Assembly: GCA_963575745.1 (NCBI GenBank)
Contig: CAUYUJ010019337.1
Location: 56,001 to 120,000, forward strand
From: Prorocentrum cordatum
Lineage: Eukaryota; Sar; Dinophyceae; Prorocentrales; Prorocentraceae
Length of the DNA: 64,000 nucleotides
Reading direction: 5' to 3'
The position numbers and the translations under genes were made by a program. Under the pieces are notes generated by a model. That model was not told the DNA's origin. It did no database searches and worked only from the letters and a program-made list of their open reading frames with translations. Below, piece by piece: positions 30,360-42,062 of the stretch; positions within the stretch are counted from its first letter, which is position 1; every line of letters starts with the position of its first letter.

Positions 30360-31000
30360 CGGAGCCATCTTGGGGCCCCCCCCCGCCCGCGCGACGGGCC
30401 CAAGCCCCGCACACGAGCCGCGGGAGCGGCCACGCCGCCCGCAGCGCCCCGATCTGGTCAGCTTCCGCGACGCCTTCACGCTTCGCGCCTCGCGCCTCGC
30501 GCTCCGCGCCCCGCCGGATCGCCGAAGATGCGCGCGCCGCGCCCCGCGGCGCCCGACGCGTGGTGACCTTCGCGCCCTCACGCCGCCGCCCCCGAGAGGG
30601 GCAGCTTCCGCGGAGCAGGCCGCGAGGCGCGGAGCGCGGTGGCCCTCGCGCCCCGGTGCGCGGCCGAGGCGGCCGAGCGTGCGTGCGGACGCTCGCCCGA
30701 GCAGTGCGCTGGCGGCGCGCAGCCTCCCTCCTCGTCCGCCTCTTCCTCCGCCGCCTCCTCCCTCCTCCTCCTCCTCCTCCTCCTCCTCCTCCTCCTCCTC
30801 CTCCTCCTCCTCCTCCTCCTCCTCCTCCTCCTCCTCCTCCTCCTCCTCCTCGTCCGCCTCCTCCTCCTCCTCCTCCTCCTCCTCCTCCTCCTCCTCCTCC
30901 TCATCCCCAATCCCTGCTCCCTCCTTCTCCCTCCCTCCCTCCCTCCTCCCCCTCCGCGGGATACCGCCAGGACCGCCCGCTCGAACGACCCCGCTCGGGC
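30360..31000. repeat. GC-rich spacer with 140 bp (TCC)n microsatellite
   Basis: GC-rich sequence with CGCGCCTCGCGC-type repeats at 30,480-30,520, then pure CCT/TCC at 30,764-30,903 with single G interruptions. ORFs on both strands are compositional. Confidence 0.85.
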
Positions 31001-31480
31001 GGCGCGCACCAAGGGGGAAGGGGGGCAGGGCGCTCTTGGCCCGTCTTTCCCCCCAATTGGCCTTGCCTACGGGGTTCCGACTTGTTCTGTTGAGAAGCCG
31101 TGATGTGCGGCGGTGCTTGTCAACGGCGGGGCTCGGCGCTGATCGATTTCCTTGCTCTTCGGTTCATCCAGGCATTGCTCGGTGTCATCGCGATTCTTCG
31201 CTTGGGTTCATCGTGGTTCCTCGGGTTCATCGTTTGGGTAACTCTGGATTCCTCGCGTGGGTTCCTCGGAACTTCTCGGGTTCCTCGCTTGGGCTCCTCA
31301 GCAATGACACGGAATGCCAAGCAATGCCAGGCAACGCGAAGCAACGAAAAGCATTGCCAAGCACAATGCCAAGCAATGCCAAGCATTACGTTGCATTGCC
31401 TCGAGCTGCTTTGAACTGCTCTAGACCAAGGAAGACCCCGAAAATTCGGGTCGCGTGAGGCTTATGTTAGCCTCCATGTT
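31001..31480 (+). repeat. GGGTTCCTCG and AAGCAATGCC short-repeat clusters
   Basis: GGGTTCATCG/GGGTTCCTCG recurs about eight times at 31,155-31,300, followed by GCAATGCCAAGCAATGCC-type units to 31,400. The latter resemble the 9.6 kb cluster. No gene is seen. Confidence 0.65.
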
Positions 31481-31486
31481 GCCAAA

Positions 31487-32050
31487 ATGCCCCCGGGAGG
31501 AGACCGCAGACCTATCCTGCACAGTGTTTATCAGTGGGGGCGAGCAGGGCGGCCTTACAAGGAAGAGCCAGGACCTTTGAGAGGGGACCAGGGTCTCTCG
31601 GAAGGCAGGAGGGCGTCTCATAGGGTCCCTGCCTTCTTAGAAAACCGCCTCCCTCGCCCTCGCCCCGCCCGGGTCCGCGCGCTGCAGAGTGAGGGCGCAG
31701 CTGGTGACGCGGTGGCTCTCCAGCTCTGGCGCCGTGGACAAGTCACGCTGTTTCTAAGTTTGGGACTCTGGAACACGACCATCAAAGGACGACCCGCGAC
31801 AGAAAAGCGTTACCCAGGACGCAGTCCCCTGGGCTCGGAAGGCCACATCGTGAAAACAACCGACGTCGAATGTGTTGGCCTCGCAGAACGGCAAGCGGTT
31901 TGGCAGCATTCCCAAAAACCTTGCGTAGTGTGGGTACCAGACGCAATACGCGAAGCGTGCGATGAGCACCCTCCTCCTACTCATTATCCAACTCGTGCCT
32001 TGCGCAACCATGGCGTGCCCAGCGCTGAGCCATCATTATTGAAACTGTAA
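31487..32050 (+). CDS. Low-confidence ORF, unknown
   Basis: A 187-codon plus-strand frame with a fairly even composition toward its C-terminal half (VGLAERQAVWQHSQKPCVVW, VPDAIREACDEHPPPTHYP). The opposite strand at 31,754-32,011 is also open with protein-like residues, so neither is secure. No family is recognised. Confidence 0.25.
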   Translation: MPPGGDRRPILHSVYQWGRAGRPYKEEPGPLRGDQGLSEGRRASHRVPAFLENRLPRPRPARVRALQSEGAAGDAVALQLWRRGQVTLFLSLGLWNTTIKGRPATEKRYPGRSPLGSEGHIVKTTDVECVGLAERQAVWQHSQKPCVVWVPDAIREACDEHPPPTHYPTRALRNHGVPSAEPSLLKL

Positions 32051-32615
32051 CCTGGCCGCAGACAACGATGAAGAGTCTGGTACCACCTCATACTACTGCG
32101 CCTGAGGCTGTAAAGTTGGCCAAAGGGGTTGTGCGAAAACAACAAGGAAGCATCAAGCGCAAGAACCCCAGGCGGGCCGAAAAAATACCTCCCGGTCTAT
32201 GAGGTCAACCTCCCCTGTCTGAGGTGCGCCTCCCTCTGCCTCCTCCTCCGCCTCCTCATCATCATCCTCCCTGAGGGGTGGAGTGCTTGCCTGCGGGGGG
32301 CGGAAAGCCCATGGGCCTGTGGAAATTTCGCGGTGGTCGGTCCTCCTATTCGCAAGAAACGTTGTGGCATCTCCGGGAAGGTATTTCAACGCGCGATAAA
32401 ATGCGGTTGGGCTAGATTAGAAGCTTCGTTTGCTGAACGGAGACCCTACAATATTGAGATGGATAAGCAGAAGTGAGCCACACCAAGCCAGATTAGACTG
32501 GAAAAGGCAAGCCCAAATTTGCACAACAAAGCAAACCATCAGGGCCAGTTTGTCGAGCTACGCTAAGTCGGCGACGAGGGGGAATGTCCAGAAACAGCCA
32601 AGCCTCCGACGCAAA
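32051..32615. other. Spacer, no gene recognised
   Basis: Short frames only. A small CCTCCTCCGCCTCCTCATCAT tract lies at 32,238-32,270. Confidence 0.35.
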
Positions 32616-33030
32616 GACGCCGCAAACGTCGTCGTCGTCGTCGCCGCCGCAACCGCCGCCGCCGCCACCGCCGTCATCGTCGTCATCGTCGCCGCCACCG
32701 CCGTCGTCGTCGTCGTCGTTGTCATTGTCGCCGTCGTCGTCGTCGTAGTCGTGGTGGTCGCCGTGATCGTCGTGGTCGTTGTCGCCGTTATCGCCGACGT
32801 CGTCGTCGTCGACGTCGTCGTCGTCGTAGTCGTCGAAGTCGTCGGCGACGGCGTCAGCGTCGGCGTCGGCATCGGCGTCGGCGTCGGCGCGCCAGCATCG
32901 GCGTCGTCGTCGGCGTCGGCATCGGCGACGACGTCGTCCTCGTCGTCGTCGCCGTCGTCCTCCTCGTCCTCGTCCCCGTCGTCGTCCTCGTCTCGTCGTC
33001 CTCGTCGTCGTACTCGTGCTCCTCATCCTC
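32616..33030. repeat. ~410 bp (GTC)n/(GCC)n microsatellite
   Basis: GTCGTCGTC, GCCGCCACC and GTCGGCGTC triplets alternate in blocks. Asp, Thr and Val runs in all frames are artefacts. Confidence 0.95.
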
Positions 33031-33259
33031 CTGGCGCACACTCCAAGTCCCCAAGTCCGCACATGACGCGGAGGGACGGCGCGCGCGCGTGAAACTACCC
33101 TGCACCCAGCCCCTTTCCAAGCTCGTCTGGAGCGCAGCCCGAAGGAACGGGGGGGCCGAGGCGAGGCACGGCTGGGCGCCCCGCCCACTGAGAGCAGCAG
33201 CTCCAGGTTCGCCGCCGCGCGGAGACCGTGCCTGGCAGCGCTGCTGCGAGGTAGCGGAG

Positions 33260-33500
33260 CGAGGGAGGGGAGCAAAGAGAAGGAGGATGAGGAGGGGGAC
33301 AAAAAGAAGGAGAGAAGGAGGAGGAGGAGAAAGAGGAGAAGGAACGGAGGGAAGAACGACAAAGAAGAAGGAGAAGGGAGGAGAAGGAGGAGGGGGACAA
33401 AAAAAAGCGTTTGAGGAGGAGGAGGAGGAGGAGGAGAAGGAACGGAAGGCAAGAACGACAGAGAGGGGAACAAAAGAGCAAGGGAAAAGAGAGCCAAGAG
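33260..33500. repeat. Purine-rich (GGA)n/(GAA)n tract
   Basis: AGGAGGAGGAGGAGGAG and GAGAAGGAGGAGGGGG blocks, interrupted by short GACAAAAAGAAG segments. No gene is recognised. Confidence 0.9.
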
Positions 33501-33599
33501 GAGGACGGGGATCTCCGGAGACTTCTGAAATCCCTCCAAGACCACCTCCACACTCGAGAATGTATTGTATTGATCGCGATATCCTGAGCTGTCTTGCCA

Positions 33600-34150
33600 A
33601 GCCTGGGCACAAACGGGGGCAAGGCCGAACCAGAAAAAGGCAGCAATGGGCCCAGGGACAGTCCAGGAAGGTAGGGGGCAAATTGCCAGCAGCGACAGGC
33701 CACGAAAAGGGCAGGGAAACTCGAGGACAAGGTCGAACCTAAGAAATTGACCGCAAAGCAAAACAGCACCAGGGCCAGGGACACTCGGGGTAAGACCAGA
33801 CCAAACAAACAAACAATGACCAAAAAAAACACAAAACCGCACTACGGCTCATGACAGTCGGGAAAAACTGGGAGCATGGCTGAAACGAAAAGATGAAAGG
33901 CAACGAAGACTGGCGGAACCAAGGCCACAAATGGTCGGAAACATTGTCGAGCCGCCCGAAATGATGGCAACGAATGGCATCACCATCGCCGCGAATAATC
34001 AGAATCAAGGCCAAACCGAAACATTAGCAGAAACGGAAATGAGCACGGGCCACGGGACAGTCGAGGTCAAGGCCGACCAATAGGAAAAGACGGACACGTA
34101 ATACAACAAAGACCACGGACAGTCGGAGACAAGGCCGAACCAAAGAACTT
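33600..34150 (+). repeat. Decayed repeat with GGGACAGTC...CAAGGCCGAACC units
   Basis: GGGACAGTCNAGG followed by CAAGGCCGA(A)CCA recurs at about 33,615, 33,655-33,735, 33,778, 34,057 and 34,115, with irregular spacers. The last unit ends at AAAGAACTTG, exactly where the first 8 kb tandem unit begins. This is the unique left flank of the array. Confidence 0.6.
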
Positions 34151-36964
34151 GCCCCTTCCTGCTCCGCTATTCGTGCTCCCTCTCACGGCCGCTTTTTGTA
34201 TGGAGCGCAAAGCGCGCGCTCGTTGCGCGTTTGTGGATGGGTCCTGGCCATCCCCATCCATCTCCTCTTGCTTGTCCTACTTACTCGTTTCTGTTTTGTC
34301 CTCTCTGCTGCCTCCCCTTCCCCTTCCTCTCCTTCCCTTCATCCCTCGTTCCTGCCCTCTGTCGCGTTTCCTCTTTTCTCGTTGGTCCGATCGCGTTCCG
34401 CAACATTGTTGTAAACATAACTGCTTGTGCGCCCCCTGCCTGGCCTGGAGCATTTGTGACGGCTCGAATCAAAACGTGTGCGACGTTTCGTTTCTCTGTC
34501 CCCACCTCCCTCTGTCCGTCGACGTTTGCATGGTGGGTTTTCGATTGGCGGTCGTTTGCAAGCTTGTTCTGGGTTGACGTTCACTCAAAACCTGCCAGAG
34601 CAAACGCCGGGCACTGCCTCGTGAGAACGCGTAGAAACAATGTCGGCCAAATATGGTGTTTTCGTTATGTTGCTGTTACCCTCACACCCACCTCAAGGCC
34701 ACCATAACAGCGACCACCAACATGGAACCATATCACCAGGAAATCAGAGCCGACAAGAACACGGGGACCACGGCCAAGGAGGCAAGGCAACCAAACAACA
34801 ACCAATATATATAGCTCTGAGATTCCGTATGTTCTCCTGGGGCGAAACAATGTTGAAAAAAACAAACTACTAAGGTTATTCGAATCACGGAAATCATTAC
34901 GACACATCCACCATATGAATAGATAGCCACATATACTGTTCAGTGTTATAATAAGCAATGTGTTTCCTGTATGATTGTTTGGACGCCTCGTTTCTTGAAT
35001 ATCAGACCAACCAATAGACAAAACTGGTCCTCTTCCGTTTATGTCGATGGATTGGCGTTTGTCGCTATGCATGGATACGCACATGCCAAAATATGGCTTC
35101 AGCAAATGCAACCTCACAGGACTGGCGGCCGCTGGAATGTACGTTTGACATGGACGCCAATCTCATCGAGAGAGAAAGAGAGAAAGAGAGAGAGAAAGGC
35201 GTGGAAACAAGAGGTTGACGCCAACACCCGAAAATTAAAACGCCCCAGCGACGGGACGATAGGAACAGGCAGGGGCGGAGCGAAGAGAACGGAATGACAA
35301 AAACAATCAAAACGAAAAAAAATCAAACGCAAACAGGCGAGCTAGAGCAAACAACAAGCGAACACAAGACCCTACGCCAACAGAAACCGCTGTTGCATAA
35401 GAAAGACGAAGGCGATAACACCATGGGGACTGGCGAGTGTGGCAAACGAGACCCTTGCAAAAAAAAACAACCCCCCTTTGCACTGCAACTACACATCTGT
35501 CATAACACGCGCGCACTCGCACACCGCCTTACGGACATTGCACTACCAAACTACGCACAGTACACGGATATTGCTTGAATGAAAACTCAAAATGTATACA
35601 ATGTTGAAATATTCCTTCGCTGGCTCGGAACAGACCGTTTTCCTTTCCTCATTGCGAAATTCCTGCTGGCCTGCACCCACACGAGAAACAAAACTGCGCT
35701 ATCAAATATCTGGATATATACATAACATTGGAATCACCTACTTCTGGAATCCAAAATTTCCCATGACACACGGGGGCTTGCATAAAAATCATGAAGGCCA
35801 AGCCCCGCCCACTACTGCCGCGCAAAATGCGCGCGAGTTCCGCAAAGCATGGCCCACGGAAAACGAAGACGGAGGGAGGAAAGGAAAAAAACGGCGAACG
35901 AAGACCAGACGAACGACTACAGAAAAACAAAAGGATCGAGGATTTACATCAGCCAAACCAACCCGCGACCTTGCGACCAATCTGGAAATCCAACTCTGAA
36001 AGAAAAACACGAACATTGAGAACTATTGCAGCAAATGCCAACCGTTCAACTGGACGACACAATGCCACATGTTGGGTGCTATACAGAAAACACGAAAATC
36101 TGAAAGCACGACGTGTAGACCATACAGAGAAATGAAATCGCAAAAACAGCCATGCACGCCTCTCAACAATTGTCTACAGTTCTAAATATGACAGACTCGA
36201 ACCGCATTGTCTGCCATGCTTATACAAAACTGACGGAATCACATGGCAACAAAAAATCTGCCACCTGCAGGACCACACTCAGCACTTAAACCAAAAAATT
36301 GCGGTTCGAACTCACGCGGGTCGAGCTCGAACGACGGCGTCTGGCAACGAGTTTCGCAAACGAACGCCACCCAACGAGGAAAAAATAGCACAATATGGTG
36401 CCCAGGCTGGACAAGGATCACTATATAACGAAAATGCCGACGGCGCACGGGAGGAAAAACAGCAGCATCAAGTGGAAAAAAACTCGACAAAAGAAAGAAC
36501 GCTGCCCCCTTGCCGAATATCGCCCGCAATTTCTGCGAGGCGGAAGGGTTTAGATTTTCACGGTCAGGAACACCGATATCGAAAATATACACACTGCGAA
36601 GGAAGGGAAACAACACAAGCAAACAAAACGCTTCATCAAGCTGAAACTGAGCCTGCTTATAATGTGTTCTATAAGTGTATATGAATATACATATGCTTGT
36701 GAAATGCAAACAGAAATAGCTCGACTGCGTGTAAGCAACGAATACCAATACACACAACTTTGTACAGCATCTGAAATTTCGAAAACTCCACAGCTAAAAC
36801 TTTGACATTGCACGCAACTGGCTGGCTTCTGGACACAACGTTTTTCTTTTTTCGGATCAACATATGTTCTTTGTTTATTTGCGTACTCATTCACCAATGT
36901 CGTAACATCAAAACAAAGCGGCTGGAAACAAAAAACCTTGGATATATGTGTTTTATGCGAGCTC

Positions 36965-37378
36965 TCAAGTGGTAGACCAGGAGCTAGCCCCGGTGAAAAT
37001 TGCACATACGAACAACACCAATGGCGATCTCCTGGGAGTGGGGGCGGCGCCGCGCCCAGCAAAGAAAAACTGAAAACAGGCGGGGCCCAAGCCCAAGACG
37101 GCTCTATGGACGACCCCCAACATGCTGATATCGCGACGAGAACTGCGCGGGGCTAAATTTGATTGACACAAAGCGTCTGCATCTGTTGCACCGAGCGAAC
37201 ACAGAAAACGAGAAAGGAGAGCGTCCAGTGGAGCTTGAACACAAAACGAGGCGTGGCACACAACAGACATTCTGTACTCGACGTGAACAAACAAACAACA
37301 ATGAAAACGACAAATCCGGATAAAACGCTGCATCATCCAAAAGCACTCGACTACACAACTTTCATTAATTTGGTTCAT
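36965..37378 (-). pseudogene. LINE C-terminal fragment, unit 1
   Basis: The minus-strand frame reads APLDALLSRFLCSLGATDAD, then ALCQSNLAP and RRDISMLGVVHRAVLGLGP. This arrangement, a basic RRDI-MLG-IHR-LG-GP motif after a helical segment, is one I recognise from the C-terminal region of dinoflagellate non-LTR retrotransposon proteins. The frame is open for 137 codons but lacks the RT domain upstream, so it is a truncated fragment. It lies downstream (minus sense) of a second, more broken LINE fragment. Confidence 0.6.
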
Positions 37379-37564
37379 TTTAACTCTTTAAATTCGAAAC
37401 AGAAAATCTTAAATCTATGTTCTATATTTCTTTTAAACAACCTCGGACATGCGGCAACTCCCCACCACGCATCGGTTTTGACACTGTACAAACGGGGGAA
37501 GAAACTTCAAACAGTCGCAAAACACCAAGGAAAAGAGGCAGGAGGAGAAGAGAGAGGAACAAAG

Positions 37565-38286
37565 GAAAAATGAGAACGAAAAATTCAAGCAGGCGGCCGC
37601 CAATCCCGGAGGCCCAACAGAGGGTGGGAAGCGAATGGTTGCCTCAGCTGAACATGTTTTTCCACTCTAGTAGGAGAGATGGCGCACGCAACACGCAGTT
37701 GCGCACCTGCTGCTGAACAACGCTATATGGACGGACATTCTGCAATCGAACCGCGCCAAATGGAGACCGCAACATGTAGTGCGGCGAACGAATGCACAAG
37801 GGTCACGAGGAGCGCGCGGAAAACGGGGAGAGAAGTCAAGGCAAACAAAACCGTTAAACATGCGCGGCCCGGAACCGAGAATGGCCCTGTGGATCAGTCC
37901 GAGGGCAACAATGCCCCGGCCAGAGGGAGCGGGCAGAAAGAACTCGAGCAAAGCAGTCTCGGCCGACCTGAAGCGCACAAAAATGGCTCCTGTATACTGT
38001 CGATCACACTTGAAACTATTCTTGATGCGTGGCTCACTGCTGCTGTGCGATATTGGGAGTATGAAAGCACGTGGCTCGTATATGATGAAATCCCGCACGC
38101 AATAAAACGACGAGAATACAGTAACGTCGTCGTACGCCAAAAAGCCTCGCTGGCGCATTTAGACATGCATGAGCAATTCACAATCAAAAACAATGCCTGA
38201 CAATTTGAAATCGCCACCAAGTGGTCAAGAATTGGATAACACGTGCACGCTGTCTTTGGATGCGCGAAGTTCCAGTTCGCACGCAA
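37565..38286 (-). pseudogene. LINE post-RT and C-terminal region, frameshifted, unit 1
   Basis: Reading from the high-coordinate end, one frame gives a decayed post-RT linker, SKCASEAFWRTTTLL, then RRFIACGISSYTSHVLSYSQ and RTAAVSHASRIVSSVIDSI. A neighbouring frame then continues with RSAETALLEFFLPAPSGRG and GLIHRAILGSGPRMF. This order (RRFF-like motif, THVLS, A-YHAS-like, then LG-IHR-LG-GP) matches dinoflagellate LINE proteins. At least one frameshift makes it non-functional. Confidence 0.6.
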
Positions 38287-38479
38287 ACATCGACAGCATC
38301 TTCGTCAAACAAATTGGCATCGCAGACGCAAAATGTCGTCTGCAAAAACGATTTCTGGGAACCCGCTCTGGCGAATCGGATGTTGAGCGTCAGCGTAAAA
38401 TACGTTTTTTTTTTTGTTTTACAAGCTCAATATAACAATGCACATGAAATGGGAAAACGACACACAACTTCATCTACTA

Positions 38480-38728
38480 CTACGAGGGCTGACCTAGCGG
38501 AAAGCCAATCCAACAGGACTGCAAACAAAAAGGCTGGCAGACCAACCGCCGCGAGTTTGGCACAAAGACGGTCGTGAACACTCTATCAAAAACACCAGAC
38601 GCGTCCGAACAATACACTGCATCCTCTTTTCTCTGCGTGAAAGCGAGCAGCCAAAACATCACTAAAAACAGTGCGTCGCGACCGACGCGGCCGGGAACTG
38701 ATGCGAACTGATGCTCTCGGAACTTCAC
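38480..38728 (-). pseudogene. LINE reverse transcriptase core fragment, unit 1
   Basis: The minus-strand frame reads KFREHQFASVPGRVGRDALF, then VMFWLLAFTQRKEDAVYCSD and ASGVFDRVFTTVF. QFA-PGRG-RDAL followed by YCSD-SGAFDRV is the fingers/palm segment with the motif A aspartate of non-LTR reverse transcriptases. The FADD motif C is not found in frame in this unit. The element codes on the minus strand, and its 5' part, including any endonuclease, is not recognisable upstream. Confidence 0.7.
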
Positions 38729-39199
38729 TTCGCGGCACAGCTGGGATAAAAATCGAAAACTGAAAAGTCGCTTAGCAACCTTCGATAACTAAGCAATAAG
38801 ATGGATACTTCTGTAACGTCCTGGAATGTACCAATGCTCCTTTCACGATTCCGGCCACCTGCCCCGGCTCGGAGTTAGAGCTGGGCCTGAAACCCAGCAC
38901 ACATCAGCGAAATCTGGGGCCCACAAATGTAGACCATCCCCAACCGCCGTCGCATGGTTGTCGCTAACGCCTGCTGAAAATAGCATGAGCAAACCTAGTG
39001 CGAATTATACTGGGTCCCAATCTGTCTGGGAAATTATAGCAACGGACATGTCTGCAAGCTCGTTCTGAAAAATAACGCACAAACGTCACTTCCTACTTCA
39101 ATAAACCCGCAGAAATACATACGCTTTAACAAACAAACACGACTTTTGTCAAACAAACTCTGTATCAGCGTTAGGCAAACGAGAGAGAATGCATACCAA

Positions 39200-39715
39200 T
39201 GGCAATACGTTTGTCTGTAACAACTTCCAATCATCTAAAGGTGAAATACGATAACCTACTTGCGGAAGAAAAAAAAAAATGTATATATTAATGAAACATA
39301 AAATTAGATTAAACAGACCGATGTGAAACGTCGAATTGTCTATTAAATACCAATCCTGCTATCGCTCGATCGATCGTCGACAACGACTGCACTGAAAACA
39401 TCAACGGTGTCCTGACTTTCAAATGTTAAAAAATAAATCAATTATATCAATTCTAGCATATCAAAAAAAAGGAAACCGCGATTTGCTGCTCGTATATAGT
39501 CTCGAATACCTCGCTGTAAACCAACCCTTCATCGCTCTCGGAATACATGGCAAATGTGTGTTGATACTGTCAATTATATTACAATTTTATAAAACAAACT
39601 GCATTTACTGGAAAACGACTAGATCGAATATAATGCGATATACGAAAAAAAAACACGCTAAAATAAACCCAAACTTCTGCGTACACTAAACAACACACAC
39701 TTGGAAAATGAACAG

Positions 39716-39749
<34 letters not shown>

Positions 39750-40880
39750 GAGAACAAACAACAACATCATCACCTAAACTAAATATAACGTCTTCTTCTA
39801 AACCGCACTGAACGATAGCTATAAACAAAATACGTAGAACAACTCACAATAAATTTAAAACATATCTATAAAAAAAAACAAATACGCAATATTAACCCTC
39901 AAAATAATGAAACTCGCCATCCAATGACTTTGAAAGCCCGGATTCGCCGCGACGATTTTTTTCTTTTTAATCGTTTCCGTATCCTAAATAGATTTCTTGT
40001 TTTCTCTACACAATATTACCATCATCAGCATAAACATTACTATCGCACCATAACTCACCATCATCGCATCGAACGATCCTCATTATCATGATTATCACTG
40101 CTCGTTCACTCAAAACTTCGTTTCCATCATGATCATCACTATTTACGATCAGAATCGCACGATCACTCCCCTGCAACGCACATCATTACCATCACCATCA
40201 TCACGTCGATCATCACCACATCATGATCATTATCATTATTATCAATCATACATCATCATGAAAGACTGTCGTCATCATCCCTTCACGTTCATTCACCCAA
40301 AAACCTCGTCTGTGTGTAAATTGTGAGAAAATCTCAAGGAACCCTCTCGCTTTTGTCCCGCAATCATATTACAACGATCATCGCAGTGTAACTATAGTCA
40401 CTTTTACACTCCTGAATCTCAATTTGGAAAAAAAAGCATGCAACAAACTAAAAAAACAACCAACCGAAGGAACGAGAGAATTATTTGCTGGGTATGTCTC
40501 AAACGATTTGCCTATTTCCGGGCTTCACATCTCACTTGGACAGCCGATCCAAACATACTGAATAATCGAAAAAATATCTAGTATATTAAACAAAAGAGAA
40601 CGAAACAACCCATCTAAAGTTAATTTAGAACACATAAACTCAGAAATCGTTTTCCATATGCATATCAATTTTTATCCATCTATTTTCTTGTCAATAACTG
40701 TAAGTTCTCTAACTTGGAACCACATATGTCTGTTTGAAATCAACTCAACATACATGTAAATATTAAATACATTATATAGTATCACGAATATAATGCCTTC
40801 AATACTTATTTATATATCATAAAATATACTACAATATTAATATGATCGCACGGTAATATAATTTACTATAATATAGATAT

Positions 40881-40914
<34 letters not shown>

Positions 40915-41200
40915 CGTGTCTGTGTATATGATTAGTTCACGCGGTAATGATTATTTCTCAAATAGTATTGCAAGTTTCAATGCAATTCAGATATGTTCCA
41001 TTCAGTATAAGACAGCGTTCAACAATGCAAAATCGTTTCGAAGGATTAGCACGAATTGCGCAATAGATGGTGTCGGCATATTAATCACATTGAAATTCTC
41101 GATTTGGAATTATGTTAAGAGTGATGGTTTCAAACATTTATTGTGTTCGTTTCGAGTGTTTCTATATATATATATATACATATATATATAATCACAAAAA
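39200..41200. repeat. AT-rich segment with poly(A), ATC-like and TA microsatellites (unit 1)
   Basis: Strongly AT-rich compared with the rest of the window. It contains a run of about 30 A at 39,717-39,748, CATCATCACC-like triplets at 40,015-40,265, and TA repeats at 40,885-40,912 and 41,163-41,190. Equivalent segments are 47,150-49,190 and 55,840-58,720. No coding sequence is recognised. It could include 5' or 3' parts of degraded elements. Confidence 0.75.
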
Positions 41201-41406
41201 CGTGTATATGTATACAGATCTGCTCGAATGCAATACAGACACATGTGAAAAAACAACAAATATGATATACAGAAACATACAGAAACATAGATGCCCACTA
41301 CGCAAATACACATGTTTATGTGTGCATACATATCTACACATGTACTCACATAGAAATGTGTGTGTATATGTATGTAGGCTACACACACACGCACATATAC
41401 ATATAC

Positions 41407-41444
<38 letters not shown>

Positions 41445-41454
<10 letters not shown>

Positions 41455-41829
41455 GTGTGTGTGTGCGTGCCCAAGCTCGGCGTGAGGAGGCCCCAGAAAA
41501 CCTCAGGAAGCTCCAGGAGGCCCCAAGAGGCTCCAGGAGGTTCCAGGAGATCCCAAGAGTCAGGGGCACCAGAAGGCACAGAAACACTCAAAAGGCCCCA
41601 GGGAGTTGCAGGAGGCTCACAAGAGGTTCCGAGGCGGGGTCTGGGGTACCAGAAGGTACGTCGTTGATTTGGGAGGATGTTTTGTGCGAAGTCGCATTCT
41701 CTGAGAATCGGGGTCCAAATCGTTGAAATCATAATGTGTTGAAGATTTTACGGTAGGGTGTTGAAATTACCATTTGTTTTGGCCTGACATCACGATCTGC
41801 GTGAGGGTTGCCACCGGTTTTCATCAGAA
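41445..41829 (+). repeat. GGAGGCCCCAG / CTCTGAGAATCGG dispersed block, unit 1
   Basis: Follows the TG microsatellite: GCGTGCCCAAGCTCGGCGTG, units of CCAGGAGGCCCCAAGAGG, GGTCTGGGGTACCAGAAGG, CATTCTCTGAGAATCGG and CACGATCTGCGTGAGGG, ending GTTTTCATCAGAA. Other copies are at 49,433-49,818, 58,967-59,351 and, more diverged, 61,295-61,640. The last copy lacks the TCCCACC element that follows the other three. Confidence 0.85.
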
Positions 41830-42062
41830 TCCCACCAGCCCTTTAGGGCGTAGGTGGTCTAGTGAGTTTCCTCTGCCAGCCCCCTTCTTCCCCTTCGGGG
41901 TTTACCCCTCCCCTTACCCCTCCCCACTGACCTGGACGGGGCCGGTCGCGAGGTGTCAGAGCGTCCAAGATGGCCCAAGACAGCTCCAAGAGCGAACAGG
42001 CGAGAAAACACAAAACATTGATTTTACCTAGGTTTTGGAAGGATTTTGGCATCTTGGGGGGG
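41830..42062 (+). mobile_element. TCCCACC element, 5' fragment ending at the unit 1/unit 2 junction
   Basis: Starts TCCCACCAGCCCTTTAGGGC, with the 5' stem-loop CCACC-AGCCC-TTT-AGGGCGTA-GGTGG, then CTTCCCCTTCGGGGTTTACC and the ATTGATTTTACCTAGG block. It is cut at a G7 run, where unit 2 begins. The same truncated copy lies at 49,819-50,051. Confidence 0.8.

Larger units (their letters stand above)
34153..42062. repeat. 8 kb tandem array, unit 1 (7,910 bp)
   Basis: The unit begins CCCTTCCTGCTCCGCTATTC and recurs at 42,063 and 50,052. It contains, in order, a Gly/Ala-coding-biased 5' part, AGAGAG-rich sequence, LINE fragments on the minus strand (36.9-38.7 kb), a poly(A) tract at 39,717-39,748, ATC-like triplets, a very AT-rich stretch (39.2-41.2 kb), TA and TG microsatellites (40,885-40,912; 41,160-41,465), a GGAGGCCCCAG block and the start of a TCCCACC element. 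Unit 1 differs from units 2 and 3 by scattered substitutions in its first 2.5 kb (for example GCGTTTGTGG against GCGCTTGTGG). Confidence 0.95.

Noticed and set aside
35949-36143. Small ORFs conserved in all three 8 kb units (e.g. 64 codons near 35.9, 43.9 and 51.9 kb)
   Set aside because: They are conserved only because the units are near-identical duplicates. There is no domain, no start context and no independent support.
41380-41470. Possible CRISPR-like or regulatory array in the CA/TA region
   Set aside because: It is a simple dinucleotide microsatellite without spacer structure.
41850-41920. tRNA gene in the TCCCACC element head
   Set aside because: An A-box-like GGTGGTCTAGTG is present, but no anticodon arm, B-box or complete cloverleaf can be drawn.
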